NCBI GenBank assembly: GCA_023101725.1
Contig: JALJCO010009114.1
Location: forward strand, 62,001-126,000
Length of the DNA: 64,000 nucleotides
Direction: 5' to 3'
Source of the DNA: Atherinomorus stipes
Lineage: Eukaryota; Chordata; Actinopteri; Atheriniformes; Atherinidae
Part shown: piece after piece, positions 35,201 through 46,538 of the stretch
Layout of the letters: every line of letters starts with the position of its first letter
Position numbering within the stretch: position 1 is the stretch's first letter
Notes under the pieces: model-generated
The model's database searches: none
Told to the model about the DNA's origin: nothing
Seen by the model: only the letters and a program-made list of their open reading frames with translations
Position numbers and translations under genes: made by a program

Positions 35201-36632
35201 CAATTCAAAATCAATGTTTTAATTCTTAAAAAAAAAAAAAAAATCTAATTATCATTTAGTGAATTCTTATGTATTAATTCTTTAATTATTATTATACTGT
35301 ACCTTTATTCTTTATTATTTCTTTTCATTAATGGGAGGATATGAAAACTTTCGAGCACAACTGCATCATAAACATTAAATGATCATAATCTGTTAAATAA
35401 TTTTGACAAAATATCTCAGTTTTCATACACTGTATTGATAAATTTCAATAAAAATTTCACCATACTGGAAAACATGACAGGGAGGTGTGTCTGTGGCAGG
35501 AACGTCGGACTCACTCTAGGAGAGTTTATTATGCTCATGTCTTCTATTTTATGGTAATTTGTTGCATGATAGAATTTTATTTTTCATTTTAATTTGATGC
35601 AAAGACAAGTAGACCAAGTGCACAAATTCATTAAAAAAGTATGATATGAAAGATGCTTCTGCCATCTGTCATCAATCACCACAGCGGCTAAGGAGCAGGC
35701 TGACAAGGAAAACAAACTATAGACTGACTTTTTTATTAGCATACACAAAACAAACAAGAAACAAAACCCTAAATAAGAAGAGTCTATGTGAATGTGGACT
35801 AGCTTTAGTTGATAGTTACATAATTACTAATAAATAAATAAACCTTTTCTTGTAAGAACAAGATTTATAGTCTATAAATAAATTAATTCAAATATACTGT
35901 TTCTTCTCACTATTCTGTACACAGTCCTGCACGTGGTGTCTGTTGAATTATATCAGAAGAGAAGTCTACCCTTCTTTCCCTGTAATTTCTAAGGGACAGT
36001 GTGGCGTGTTTGCACCTCAACTACTCCGTTTTAACTCTGTAAAGACTAAGTAATCATATATGATGCTTTTCATGTCTTACTTTATAATAACAATAAAAAC
36101 AACCTATTTAATGTATGCATTATCAAACATTACAGAAACTGGTTTTAAAGAAACTGACCCAAGAACAGGTGTTAACTTATTTATTCACCATTAAAGACCA
36201 TGCAATTTAAGTAAGAAAACCTTAAGACCTCATTATAAAGACTAATGACTAAGACAAAAACAAATACCTTTTCCATCTTCTTAACTACAGGCAACTGGAG
36301 TTGAGTGTACTTCTTAGTCTCTTGTTGTCATTTGGGCTGATTGTGTTCAGTGGCGCTCTAGCTGAGGATTAGCACCAAGACAAATGAATTAAACATGCAG
36401 AGGCTTTGTGATTGCATTATAGCTTAGTCAATAAACTCTTAACAATCTTATGACATTGCATTTCAAATAGCAAGACTGCATCTAAGTCTTATACAACTTC
36501 ACAACCTGCTTTGTGCTGTGACACACTTCCAGATGTTGCCCCCTCCCCCCCCACTAATCAGGAGGAACTTGACTTTCCCAATAACTTACTAGAACTACTA
36601 AGAGATAGTAGGCTGCATTTTAACACATCAGT
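35201..36632. other. Non-coding, AT-rich
   Basis: Strongly AT-rich with poly(A) at 35227-35243. No repeat ends or coding frames recognised. Confidence 0.4.
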
Positions 36633-36900
36633 AAGCTGGATTTATACTCATGCGTCAAATGCACCGGCGTAACTGGCATAGGCTAGGCGTAGGCTCATGC
36701 ACATCTTCGGACCTGACAGGAATCCCTTCTACATGAACGCAGTGGCGAGGAAGTGCTACCTTGTAATTGGTCGGTTTGACTCTGTGTCTCCAGATGGGTC
36801 TTGTTGCTCAATGTATGAATGTCCACTTTTGTTACTCTGTTTCTCGCTTGTCAAACAAGAGTGTGACACAAAGGTGATAACACACTGCCACAAAGACTAA
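36633..36900 (+). mobile_element. Fragment of 'TTTATACTNNTGCGTC' repeat
   Basis: It begins AAGCTGGATTTATACTCATG followed by CGTCAAATGCACCGGCGTAA and GGCGTAGGCTCATGC. This resembles the start of a common fish DNA-transposon-derived repeat beginning TGGTTTATACTTCTGCGTCG. The other terminus is not found and the next repeat begins at 36909. Confidence 0.5.
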
Positions 36901-36908
36901 AAAAATGG

Positions 36909-37530
36909 ATGGAGTATCTAGTCACATTTGAAGAGGTTAAAGTTAAGCCAGTTGGGTGTTTTCCCCATCGCCATCTTGCCATGGTGTATCGTCACTCCCT
37001 GAAAATACTGAATACTGCAAATTATTGACAGATAAGTTAAATGCTAACCGAGCTAATCTGAAGTGAATGAGAATAAACAAAGATTGGCGGTCTAAAGGTA
37101 TCAGACTTGCTGTTAACCAGCTAAAACCCACAGTTGTGCAACTCTGCTAAAGGCTGAGGCCTTCCTTGGAGCAAGCAGAGAGCTAACTATTAGCCTCCGT
37201 GGCTAAAATCGGCACCTGGTATGCCGCCTGTCAATCAAAATGACATGCGCCTAATTATGTGTAATTTCAAGATTAAATAACATCTAAACGGATGAGGTTT
37301 TTTTTTTAAACGCCCCCCCCCCCCAAGTTTTTGACCCCCCGTCCCCTTTAATAGGTCAAGTTTAATAGGTAAACTTGACCTATTAAACCTACAGTAAAAT
37401 GATTTTTTGAACCAGGCTGCAAACATGTTTATTTCTGCTGTGAAGTTGACCCATTTTAACATGGAAGTCTAGGGACATTTGCTCTGTTCTGCAACCAGCC
37501 CCTAGTGGATTTGGAGTGAACTATCATTTT
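36909..37530 (+). repeat. Fish interspersed repeat, longer copy 2 (partner at 1114)
   Basis: The first 180 bp match 1114-1330. It continues through TTATGTGTAATTTCAAGATT, then AACATGTTTATTTCTGCTGT, GACCCATTTTAACATGG and CAGCCCCTAGTGGA. That last set is a block I recognise as very common in fish genomes. It carries a run of Cs at 37312-37324 and a perfect hairpin at 37347-37387 that looks like a secondary insertion. It is non-coding. Confidence 0.7.
37347..37387. other. Perfect 18-bp hairpin
   Basis: TTTAATAGGTCAAGTTTA, five-base loop ATAGG, then the exact complement TAAACTTGACCTATTAAA. It is followed by CC, not a T run, so it is not terminator-like. It may be a template-switch mutation in the surrounding repeat. 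Confidence 0.9.
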
Positions 37531-37921
37531 TGGCAACCAGGAAGTACTGTAGCTTAATTTTTATCGAGGTTGCCGCAGGTACCACCAGAAAGTCAAATGT
37601 CTGTTTTAATTAGTATAACAGTTAGGGACATGTTGCCATGGGAATTCAATTACATTTATTGTTACAATCGTAACATGGGTTAAAGTCTGGAGGTTAAGTT
37701 GTAAGAGGCATGGTCCCAGCAATGGTTTAAGTTTTTCGGTTGTGTTGCGGTTATGTTGGGGTTGTGTTGGGGTTGTGTTAAGTGGGCAGCATGGAAGCCA
37801 GTCTGGTGGGCTCGTGGACTGCTCATCAGACTAAAACATTTTTCTCACTCATGAAGAAGAGTGAGAGTGTTAGGATTAGCGGCCAGTGTTAGCAGTAGCC
37901 GAGTTGGCGGGAATTGGTTTC

Positions 37922-38684
37922 TTAAAGGAATAGTTCACCCACAGAATGATTTAACTTTATTTTCCACTTACCCTCATGGTGAGCAAGACTCTGGAGCACT
38001 TTTTTAAGATCTCAAATGCAGCTGGCAATCAGAAAGACTTCTCTTTTTCCCCCAACTTTCCTATAATGGAGTTCGCCAGGGTCCAAGCCAAAAAGGTCCA
38101 TAAAAGTCCACAAAAACTTGCCAATATTCTTCCATACTGCTCGTCCAATGTAATCCAAGTGTCCTGAGTGGGTAGCGTCCAGAATTTACTCGAAACAACA
38201 TCATTTAGTATATTTTTAGAGTCTAAACAAGACTACATCGCATGTCTAGCAAGCATGCCGATGCTTGTCACGAAACTACGGAAGCCGCGGCAGACGAGAT
38301 TGCGCATTCTCTTTTTCTTTCTTTCTTTGTTTTAAATCAATATCCAAACCCTCTTGTGTTTGTCCCGGTTTGTCTGGAGCTCTGGCTCTCTTAGCACAAT
38401 GTAGGCTAAACAGCAAATTTCTTCTTCTACGCTTGCATTATCAGCAGAGTAGGCTCTGAACGCCGAGGCTTCCATAGTGTCGTGAATGCACTTTGGCGGG
38501 CTTGCAGGAAAAAGGATATATCACTGTTTAGGAAGCGTTAAGCTTTTTTTTTTTTTTTTTTTAGAGAAGCTTTCCTGATCGCCAGCTGCACTTGAGATAT
38601 TAAAAAGTGCTCCAGAGTCTTGCTCACCATGAGGGTAAGTGGAAAATAAAGTTAAATCATTCTGTGGGTGAACTATTCCTTTAA
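37922..38684. mobile_element. Foldback TTAA element, copy 2 (family of 29412)
   Basis: TTAA at 37922-37925 and 38681-38684. The left end AGGAATAGTTCACCCACAGA is identical to the complement of the right end over 20 bases. The arms extend about 120 bp (ACCCTCATGGTGAGCAAGAC, CTCTGGAGCACTTTTTAA). The interior is homologous to the 29412 element, including TCCATAAAAGTCCACAAAAA and AAATTTCTTCTTCTACGC. It is better preserved at the ends than copy 1 and has no transposase. Confidence 0.9.
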
Positions 38685-39209
38685 AGGTACAGTATGTAAG
38701 AATTACTGACATCTAGTGGTAAAGATGGGTATTTGAAAGAAAAGATGTTTTCTTTCAAATGACTTCATATTCCAAGCACTGTTGTGAATGTATGGTGGCC
38801 GTTAGTGGCCAAAATTCTCCCAGACATAAAGATGTTTTTTTTTATCATGTGAGTGGATCCAGTGGTCTCAGGTGTAGCTGACTACTATGAGTAACTACTT
38901 TTTATGTCTTTTAAGGAATTACTTATCCCAAACAGTGCTCTAACTCCCATTAAACTGGTACAGCAGTTTTAAAGGTCACACAAATATTGTGTTGTCCATT
39001 CAGGGACACCGTAATAAAAATGGTGGAACAAATATGGCAGCCTCCATATGTGCACCTCCCAACTAGTAGACATAAATGACTCATTCTAAGAAAATAAACA
39101 TATAACAGTTAATCTAGTGCAGCAATTACACACAAATAGAAACAGTTTTGAATTATGTATCACATATTTCTGCCATTAGCCTTTGATTTTTTACACACTG
39201 TATCTTTAA
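38681..39209 (+). mobile_element. TTAA MITE of a very common fish family
   Basis: Edges are TTAA (38681-38684, 39206-39209) with inverted ends AGGTACAGTATGTAA and, on the complement, AGATACAGTGTGTAAAAAA. The order GAATTACTGACATCTAGTGG, GTGGCCGTTAGTGGCC, AAATATGGCAG, GACTCATTCTAAGAAAA and CATATTTCTGCCATTAG follows a MITE that is abundant across bony fish. It shares its left TTAA with the foldback element to its left. Confidence 0.85.
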
Positions 39210-42100
39210 AGCCACAGAGCTTAAGATGTTCCACATAATGGTAACGTTGTTTTGCTCTGTGTGTCTGCATGTTGCAGAAATCTGTTAGCAGATGAGATGA
39301 GTGGGAGATGGAGCCGGGGAAAGGGGAGGTGCGGCTCATTTCGTTCGACAGGAAGAGCACAACAGCAAACCTAGCGGGGAAACAATTTTACTTTTTGCTC
39401 CTTTAATTTGAATGCTATGCCAGTGCTGGTTATTGCTTCTCCTTCATCATCATCCTTTTCTGCTGCTCCTAGCGGTATAAGTGGTATTACAGTAAAATGC
39501 TGTTCATCTAAAAAATATATCTCAGCTACAGAGGAATTTTTATACAACATCAAATACATTTATTTTTTCATTTCTTTTTTTCTGCAGTTGATTTTTTTGA
39601 TGTTTTAAACATCAAAGTCCCTTTAAAACTTGAGAAAATCCCAGAACATGATTACCTAAGAGATACTGCAATATGTCATCAGCCATTCATCTGTTTACCA
39701 CCTGTGAGGTAACCAGTATTTCCAAATGACATACAGTGGATTTTCTGTTCCCTTTAAACAAAAAGAAAAAGTCCTGTTAGTGCTTCGGACTGACACAATA
39801 CTAAATCATCTAACTTATCACTGTCTTGTTCCTTTTCACCTACATTAAGTGTGAATGACAATCTGGAAGTATTTAAAGTTTTGATTTATGAAGGTAAATT
39901 ACACCATAATTTCAGAGGAATAGTAAAATTCAGAAAATTGCATTGCAAATTGCAGGCTTTATAATGTGTTACTGGAGATTCTTCAGCAGCTCTAAAAAAG
40001 ACAAGATTGAAGGGAGGATGAAACGAACCCCTTTAGATACTGCAGAGCCATTTGATGTTTTGCATGTGTTAAACTAGATTTACCAGGATAGTTCCTTTGG
40101 GTAGTGCACTGGTGCTTGGCAAACTGAGATGAACACTGGGGTGTAATGTAATGTTGCCTGACGGACAGCAGTAATGGATAATAAATCCCAGATTCAGGTG
40201 CTGTTTGATCATAAATCACACTCAGACTGTTTGCCAAAGTCAAATCCATCAGACTGCAGTGCAACAGGGAGCACCAGGCTGGAGAAGTGTGAATAAATCC
40301 CATTTTACACAATGGTTAGTCTCTCAAAGTGTCTCAGAACACAAGAGCATATGAAACACCTTGTTTTTATTAGAAAAAAAAATATTACTGGTAGTGGATT
40401 TAAAAACAGGTCAAATTTTTTGGAAGTAGATACTGTACATGCTGGAATCTTTTCACTGGAAAGCCACATGAAAATAAATCTCTCGGCTATAATTTCAATC
40501 TTTTTGATATATTCTTTTATATTTGTCTGGGCTCATAAGCCCGGGGAGTCCAGTGAATCTGAATGCATCATCTGCTCTGTGGCAGAAATGCAAGCAGAGG
40601 GAAGAAGTTGAAAGGTTCGCTAATATGATGTTTTGCTGCTTGTTTCTTTTACTGCAAGGTCATCATAAAGATAAAAATAATCCCCCGTGACAAATTTGTT
40701 TTCAAAAGGTTTCTCTCTCCTTCTCTATCATCACAGTGAAATACTGCCCGATAGTGCTGACTCCAACCAAATTCTTTGATCGAGGCCTGATGTATTACCC
40801 TGCCTTTTCCTGTAATTCAAATGAACCCACCACTTCTTTTAGGGAAGAACATAAGAGTGTGAAATGCTCTTTTGGGAATTTTACTAAAGGGCGTCATTAT
40901 TCCCAGACACATGTTGAGGCAAGTCAGATTTCTAATCTGATGAAAACTCATGTACCAAGACTTGCCTGTGAAAGGTAATTGTATGAATGCAAATGCAGAG
41001 CTGACTGATGGGAGGGAGCATTTATCAATGCAGCTTGATATTGCAGTGTGTATTTGCTTGTTCTGGCCAGAGTTCAAAATGGGATGAAAATTCAGAAGTT
41101 CATGCTTCAAGCATTGCTTATGGATTGGTCAAGACTGAGAATGCAGCGTACATGTGCGGTGTCAGAGGTGTAATGACTTGCTGAACTATGTGCTTTGTGT
41201 TCACAGTGTAATGGAGCGACTGATCAATGTTTTCAGTTTTTGCTTATTCTCTCAGTTTACATGAATTTGAACCGTGCAGACGGCGGAGTATAATGTAGCT
41301 GGTCATCGTTAATGACGTACAACATGCTCTCTGGCAATTTGCTTCAAAGATAAGCTGGTTGATTTATACAAGAGCCAGTTACAGAATGGCCAATTATCCC
41401 GTGTGCCTGAAGGAAACAGTGCCATATGTAATGAGCAGAAGTTCAGATAGTAGTATTATGTAAGCACTAACAAGCTGTCAGTATAACATAACATGAACAT
41501 TATATTTAGCAGACTGAGCTGAGAAATTTTTAAAATGTGTGTTACACCTATTTGTGGCTGTTATTTAACTTAATCTGATTCTAAATATGATATTTTACGT
41601 GGTATGAATAATGCTTTTAGTGTGCTAATATAGATCGAAACAAAACAGCCACAGAGAAAGCTTATTAAAGTCGACTGAAGATCCGGTCTGTGTCTTGATC
41701 TTTTTTTGAGCTAATTGCAAAATTGCAGTATTGATGCAACCTAATGGCCACACTGGCTTGACCACTCTTGTGTTACTCCTTAAAATAAATAAGACCTCTT
41801 TTATATACTCCTTAATGAAAAGGAAGGTAGATTTTAAAAGTGGCTTTGAAGAAGAGTCAGGGACTCAAGCCTCTGCCTTCTGTTGATCAATACATTGTTG
41901 GAGCCACTTCCTCTTAAAGGCCAGTTGATCAAGGTCACTAAAGCATAAACATTTGCACTGCACTTTCATTGGGGACAAATGCAGACAAATAAGATTTTTA
42001 AAAAGCTTCAAGCACATTTTGTCAGTGCTCATACATCAGTCATTGCAGTAATGCAGTCTAAATTAGTAAAGCAGGAAAAAATTAAAGTATTTCCCTTTGG
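39210..42100. other. Repeat-poor non-coding stretch
   Basis: No gene supported. The open frames at 39992-40312 (-), 40312-40611 (+) and 40736-40978 (+) have no recognisable domain. The last begins just after CATCACAG, a possible splice acceptor, but lacks a donor and no protein similarity comes to mind. A plausible place for single-copy conserved sequence. Confidence 0.4.
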
Positions 42101-42109
42101 ACTTATCCT

Positions 42110-42260
42110 CAAACCCATCTCCTCCCGTGTTCTCTGACACACACACATAGGATTTGGAGAGCATACACATCAGGCCGTAGCGAAGGGGCCATCTAAGTGG
42201 CTTCGTTTGCTGCACCCTGTAACGCTCCATCCTCAAGTTATCTCCAAGGGGAGGGGTCAG
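42110..42260 (+). repeat. Fragment related to the repeat at 32590
   Basis: Homologous to 32840-32970 through GGGGCCATCTAAGTGG and GTTTGCTGCACC. It ends before the next element, which begins at 42401. Confidence 0.55.
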
Positions 42261-42400
42261 GGGTAGAGTTAGATTTTACCGTGCTCCCATAGGTGCGGTA
42301 GGCATGTCCTTGAGGGATGTCACTTTACGAAACGCCTCCATTTTGCGAGCTGCAAACAGACCCTTCTCGTTTTCTGGAGCTTGTGGGGCCCTGGGTCCTG

Positions 42401-43478
42401 CACACTAAAAACTCCTGGGTCAAACTGCTGGGTTAAAAAGGGACTAACTAATTTCAACTATTTCAATCCAGACATTCGGGTTGTTGGGTTGTTGACCCAA
42501 CTTCTGGGTTAAAACAGACCAACATTGTAGTCAACAGAACCCACACACTAAAAAAAAAAATGCTGGGTTGTAAAATGTGTAACCCATTTTGGGTTATTAT
42601 CTAGGTTATTTTATCAAAGTTACATGTGAACCCATGTATGTATGGGGTTAAATACTGAAAAAAAAAAACTGTATTGTTTTATCAACCCAACCATTGGGTT
42701 GGGTATGTTCCTGTTAGACGGGGTTGGGTTATTTAAAAAAAAAAAAAAAATCAATGTATCTAGACCACAAAGGCTCATGGGAAGGAATTTAACCTTTTAT
42801 GATTGTTATCCTATAAATTGAAAATATGTGTTCAACTGTTTTAGTTATGTTCACATTTAACCAAAGCGGTTGAAAAATTCTGTTCAGTTTGAATATTAAA
42901 GTTGCACCATGAGTGTGAAGGTCAGTACAGGGAGATAAACTCACCACCTGGTATTTGCCAGAGATAAAATTAAGATTGGCTAATTTATCTTTGGCTACTA
43001 TTATTTTGTCTCTGACTCTCATTTGCAGGGAGAAATTTACTCTCTAGTCATGGAGATGGGTCGGATGCAAAAAAAAACTGTATTTTTAGGCTGTGGTTTT
43101 AAAAATAACAATTTTAAGTAACTTGTCCCACATTTTCAATAGGGAAAATGACAGATGGGAGTAGTCAAAATAATGCAACATGTTAATTAATTTGACCCGG
43201 TACTTGCGTTAAATGTGTAACCCATCTAGTTGGGTTAAACCCATTTTGTTGGATCAAATTAACTACTGCTGGCTTGGTACTATATTGAACCAGTAGTTGG
43301 GTTACAAAATAACTTAAATTGGGTTATTTTTAACCCAGCAGTTTTAAGTGTGCAACTTCTGGGTCAAATATTCAACACTAAGTTGATTAAAAAAAATAAC
43401 CCGATTTTCTGGGTTGGTCCCTTTTTAAACCAGTAGTGGGTCAAAAATAACCCAATAACCCAGGAGTTTTTAGTGTGT
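42401..43478. mobile_element. DNA transposon with CACACTAAAAACTCCTGGGT ends
   Basis: The left end is CACACTAAAAACTCCTGGGT and the complement of the right end is CACACTAAAAACTCCTGGGT, a 20-bp perfect match. Internal motifs are GGGTTAAAA and AACCCA units. Related fish repeats have this TGGGTTA-rich structure. A second, related element sits inside at 42544-43352, so the outer copy is only about 270 bp without it. No transposase. Confidence 0.8.
42544..43352. mobile_element. Related transposon nested inside the previous one
   Basis: The left end is CACACTAAAAAAAAAAATGC followed by TGGGTTG; the complement of the right end is CACACTTAAAACTGCTGGGT. Many GGGTTA and TAACCC units occur just inside both ends. 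It contains poly(A) tracts at 42659-42668 and 42735-42750. The outer ends are CTCCTGGGT type and the inner ends TGCTGGGT type, which shows two subfamilies. Confidence 0.75.
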
Positions 43479-43794
43479 GTGCTCTCCCTGCCCTGCATGG
43501 GTGGCCGATGCCAATGCCTGTGCCCTGTTGCCGTGTGGCCTTCCCCTGCAGCTGCTGCTCTCAGAATCAGCCCATTAGCCATGATTATGTGCAAGCAGGA
43601 CTTTATCATTTGTTCGAGGGGCATCAAACTGCCCAGCAGGCAGGTAATGTGCATAAAAAAAGAAAAGTTTCATGGTGATGTCAATAACATTTTTTGACTC
43701 AATCATTTCAGGACTTTCAAGAGCAGAACCCTAAGCGGAGGTGAGTAGCTATTTTTGCTATTAAAAATAAATAAGTAAAAACATTTTTAACACA
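43479..43794. other. Short GC-richer non-coding piece
   Basis: Overlapping short frames in two phases around 43473-43697 and on the minus strand. C/G-rich sequence (GCCAATGCCTGTGCCCTG) that may belong with the repeat at 32590. No gene supported. Confidence 0.4.
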
Positions 43795-43890
43795 TATAGC
43801 TGTTGTCAGTTGCCTAGCAACAGAGGGTCCTTGGGATGAAACCAGTTCAAAACTGAGCATAACCTGCACTCAGTCATCCATGTTAAAAAA
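43795..43890 (+). repeat. Direct repeat with palindromic X-box-like motif, copy 1
   Basis: Homologous to 44360-44475. Shared order: TTGTCAGTTGCCTRGCAACA, then GTTCARAACT, then ACATAAYGTG-like and CTC...CATGTT. The GTTGCCTAGCAAC motif at 43809-43821 fits the RFX X-box form RYYNYY-N-RRNRAC. Whether the surrounding repeat is a transposon is unknown. Confidence 0.6.
43809..43821. promoter_or_regulatory. X-box-like palindrome (RFX consensus match)
   Basis: GTTGCC T AGCAAC satisfies the RFX-family consensus with a one-base spacer. Binding is not implied. It is retained in the paired repeat 568 bp away as GTTGCCTGGCAAC. Confidence 0.4.
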
Positions 43891-44376
43891 TGAAATAAAA
43901 TAAAATAAAACAACCCCAGTCTTATACAGAAATTCATCTTTCTGATTTGTTTTCAGAGTTTGAGGGTGAATAGTTTGCTAGTATATTGTGGACCCATTTC
44001 CACATCCGTAAAAGTCCTTCAACATACATCCTGTAGGGCTACACTTGTTTTTTTCTGAAGACATAACTGACTCAGACATCATCTTCACTGCCCTCGGAGA
44101 AACTCATAAAACTTTACCATCACAAAACTTTCAAACACTCAAGGTCCCTTGTGTTTTTTAGAATTTTTAACGGCTTACTTTTCAATAAAAGAAGACAGTT
44201 TTATGTGAGATGACCACTTGTATTCATAAACTGTAAGTACTGCTGGATGATTGTTACGCTTAAATGTCGGATTTTCTTCACATTGATGAGCAGACAAATA
44301 AAATGCTCAGAGGTTCATTCACCATCAATAAAAAGAAACAAAGAGGAATATAAGGTTGCATACATTTATGTTGTCA

Positions 44377-44389
44377 GTTGCCTGGCAAC
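44377..44389. promoter_or_regulatory. X-box-like palindrome, copy 2
   Basis: GTTGCC T GGCAAC also satisfies the RFX consensus. One base differs from the first copy, in a position the consensus allows to vary. Confidence 0.4.
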
Positions 44390-44400
44390 AGTAAAATCTT

Positions 44401-44429
44401 TTTTTTTTTTTTGGGGGGGGGGGGGGGGG
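44401..44429. repeat. T12 G17 homopolymer tract
   Basis: Twelve Ts from 44401 (plus preceding Ts) followed by 17 Gs at 44413-44429. Long G runs are prone to sequencing error. Confidence 0.9.
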
Positions 44430-44475
44430 TTCAGAACTAAAACATAATGTGTGCTCGACCTCTCATGTTGAAACA

Positions 44476-46538
44476 CACTGCCTCAGTAATGTGACTTGAT
44501 GAAAGGTAAATGTTGAAAATGGTGCAAAGTTTTCATTTCCTATTTTGGAGGCATAATTCCTGCAAATTGTGGGCTACTTTCACCCAGCATTCTCTGTTAT
44601 GTTCTACTTCTAGACTTATAACACAAAACAGACTACATCAGCGCAGTGACATCCTTCTAGTGCACAAACTTTCAGAGAACATTGTTACATGACATCTGTA
44701 TAAAAAAGCTAAAACCATAATCTGTATTGACTTTTGCTTAGGTAAGCTTCACTCCACTTTAGAGAACAAGCAACAGTAACAAGAAAGCAACACTTGTCTG
44801 ACAGAGAGGCTGATGTCTTCTAGAAAAATGGCAGTTTGCCATATAGACAAATAGCAAAGACAAGCCTTCTGAGCAGGGCATTGCATGGAAGTAAATGATT
44901 TTCGGTCTCTCCTGACTTCAGACAAAACAGCTCTTTGAGATGTGCAACACAGCAGGAAATGAAACATTGTGCTTACATCTCAGGTTGTGAAAGATTACAT
45001 TTACCTTCAAATAATTTGATGTTGTACTGGATATTTCCGACCCTGAAAGCAGAAGTCTCGCTGGTCTTTTACAGGACGTTTTTTTCTGCTGCTGCTGTTT
45101 TGCAGTAAATCCATAGTTATAAAATACACCACCGAAAAACAAGATCACAGCTAAATCCAGTGGGGGAAACGTTGCAAAACCACATGAAATGGCTGCAATC
45201 ATGTTAGTCCTGTATCTAATTGTGATTTATGGTTTTTTGTAAATTGCTTATCTATAATCTTATTAGCTAACAAACATTATTGTTTGCGATTTTTGCTGAC
45301 AGTAGTAGGTCCAGCAAGTTGGCTTTCAGACACAGGCAGGACACACGGCTACTGATGGATGTACAACGGTGTGAGCAAGGACTGACTGTACTGAATAACC
45401 TTTTACTTTAGACCCAAGTCTCTGTAACCACAAGGACTCTCTATCATTACAACCTCCATAATCCTTGGTGGAGGGATTTCTAGCTCAATGAACAAGCAAC
45501 CAAAAGTGCTCAGGATCAAAAGGTTAGCCAAGGAGGGGCACCACAAGAACTCCCCAGAACTTGCGGTGCTGTCAGTAATGTGTTTCAGTAGGGCTGACAA
45601 CATACTTACACAGCACTTATCACAGAGAACATCGCAACAAGAGAAGATAAGGGACCAGAGTTCTGTCCTCATTTTCCAGTTCATTTTTCATTTCCCCCCG
45701 CCGCACTCTCTCCCTTCTTCACTTCCCTTTTCACCAGTGCTGAGGTGGATTGTTGAATTTCCTCTCCTGTAGCTATCATCCTCTATGAGTTGGCAGAATT
45801 TTTCACACAGCTTTTGGCTCGAGATCAGTGAAGCACCTTAGGCAGCGAACGAAATATAGAACCGGTACGGAGAGCTACACTCTAACCTCCTGCAGCAATT
45901 CCCTCCTAAACAATTTTGATAGCAAGGCTAGCAGTGTGGGTTATTCCCTCTGTAATACACTATGAGGCCAAAAGCTTGTTCTCTGCACAGTAGAGAGCAC
46001 TCGCTTCCCTCTGCATGACTCTCTCTTGACAGTCAGACAAACAGGCATCCAATCTCCACTTTGGATGATTACGCTGCCATTGACCATGACCTCATCACTC
46101 ATGTGTAGTTGGAGTAAAAGAATTCAAACACGGCTGTATGGTTGGAAATTTAGGCATACTTTTCTTTTAAGTGAACAGGAACGGGTGAGAAAATTTCTGA
46201 TGTTGGAGGTGATTATAATCTGAGGGGAATAGATCATAATTTAAAAAAGAAGGACAGAAATGTGTTTCTGTCACAGGTATTAATTTTTGTAACAATAATG
46301 ATTGATACATTTGTAATTTTGTCATTAAAAGGAGCCCTATCATGAAAAAATTGACTTTTATGTGCTTTTAACCTTGTTCGTGTGTTATTTCCTCATAAAA
46401 TCTTCATTTAAGTTATTTTTCTTCATTCATGCATATTTGAATAATCTATATGAATCTACTGTATATAAATTTCAATTCAAGTTCTAACTCCCTTCAAACA
46501 ACAGCCTTAGAAATGTCTACCTAGAAAATCATTACACT
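44476..46538. other. Repeat-poor non-coding stretch
   Basis: No repeat or gene supported. Open frames on both strands around 45403-45772 overlap in antiphase and show no domain. A pyrimidine-rich block (CCCCCCGCCGCACTCTCTCC area, 45690-45730) is present. Confidence 0.4.

Larger units (their letters stand above)
44360..44475 (+). repeat. Direct repeat with X-box-like motif, copy 2
   Basis: Same order as copy 1, but with a T-run followed by a G-run (44401-44429) inserted between the X-box-like motif and the GGTTCAGAACTAA block. Confidence 0.6.

Noticed and set aside
40736..40978. Possible exon after CATCACAG
   Set aside because: The acceptor-like sequence is suggestive, but the frame shows no protein similarity that I recognise, there is no convincing donor, and no neighbouring exons were found.
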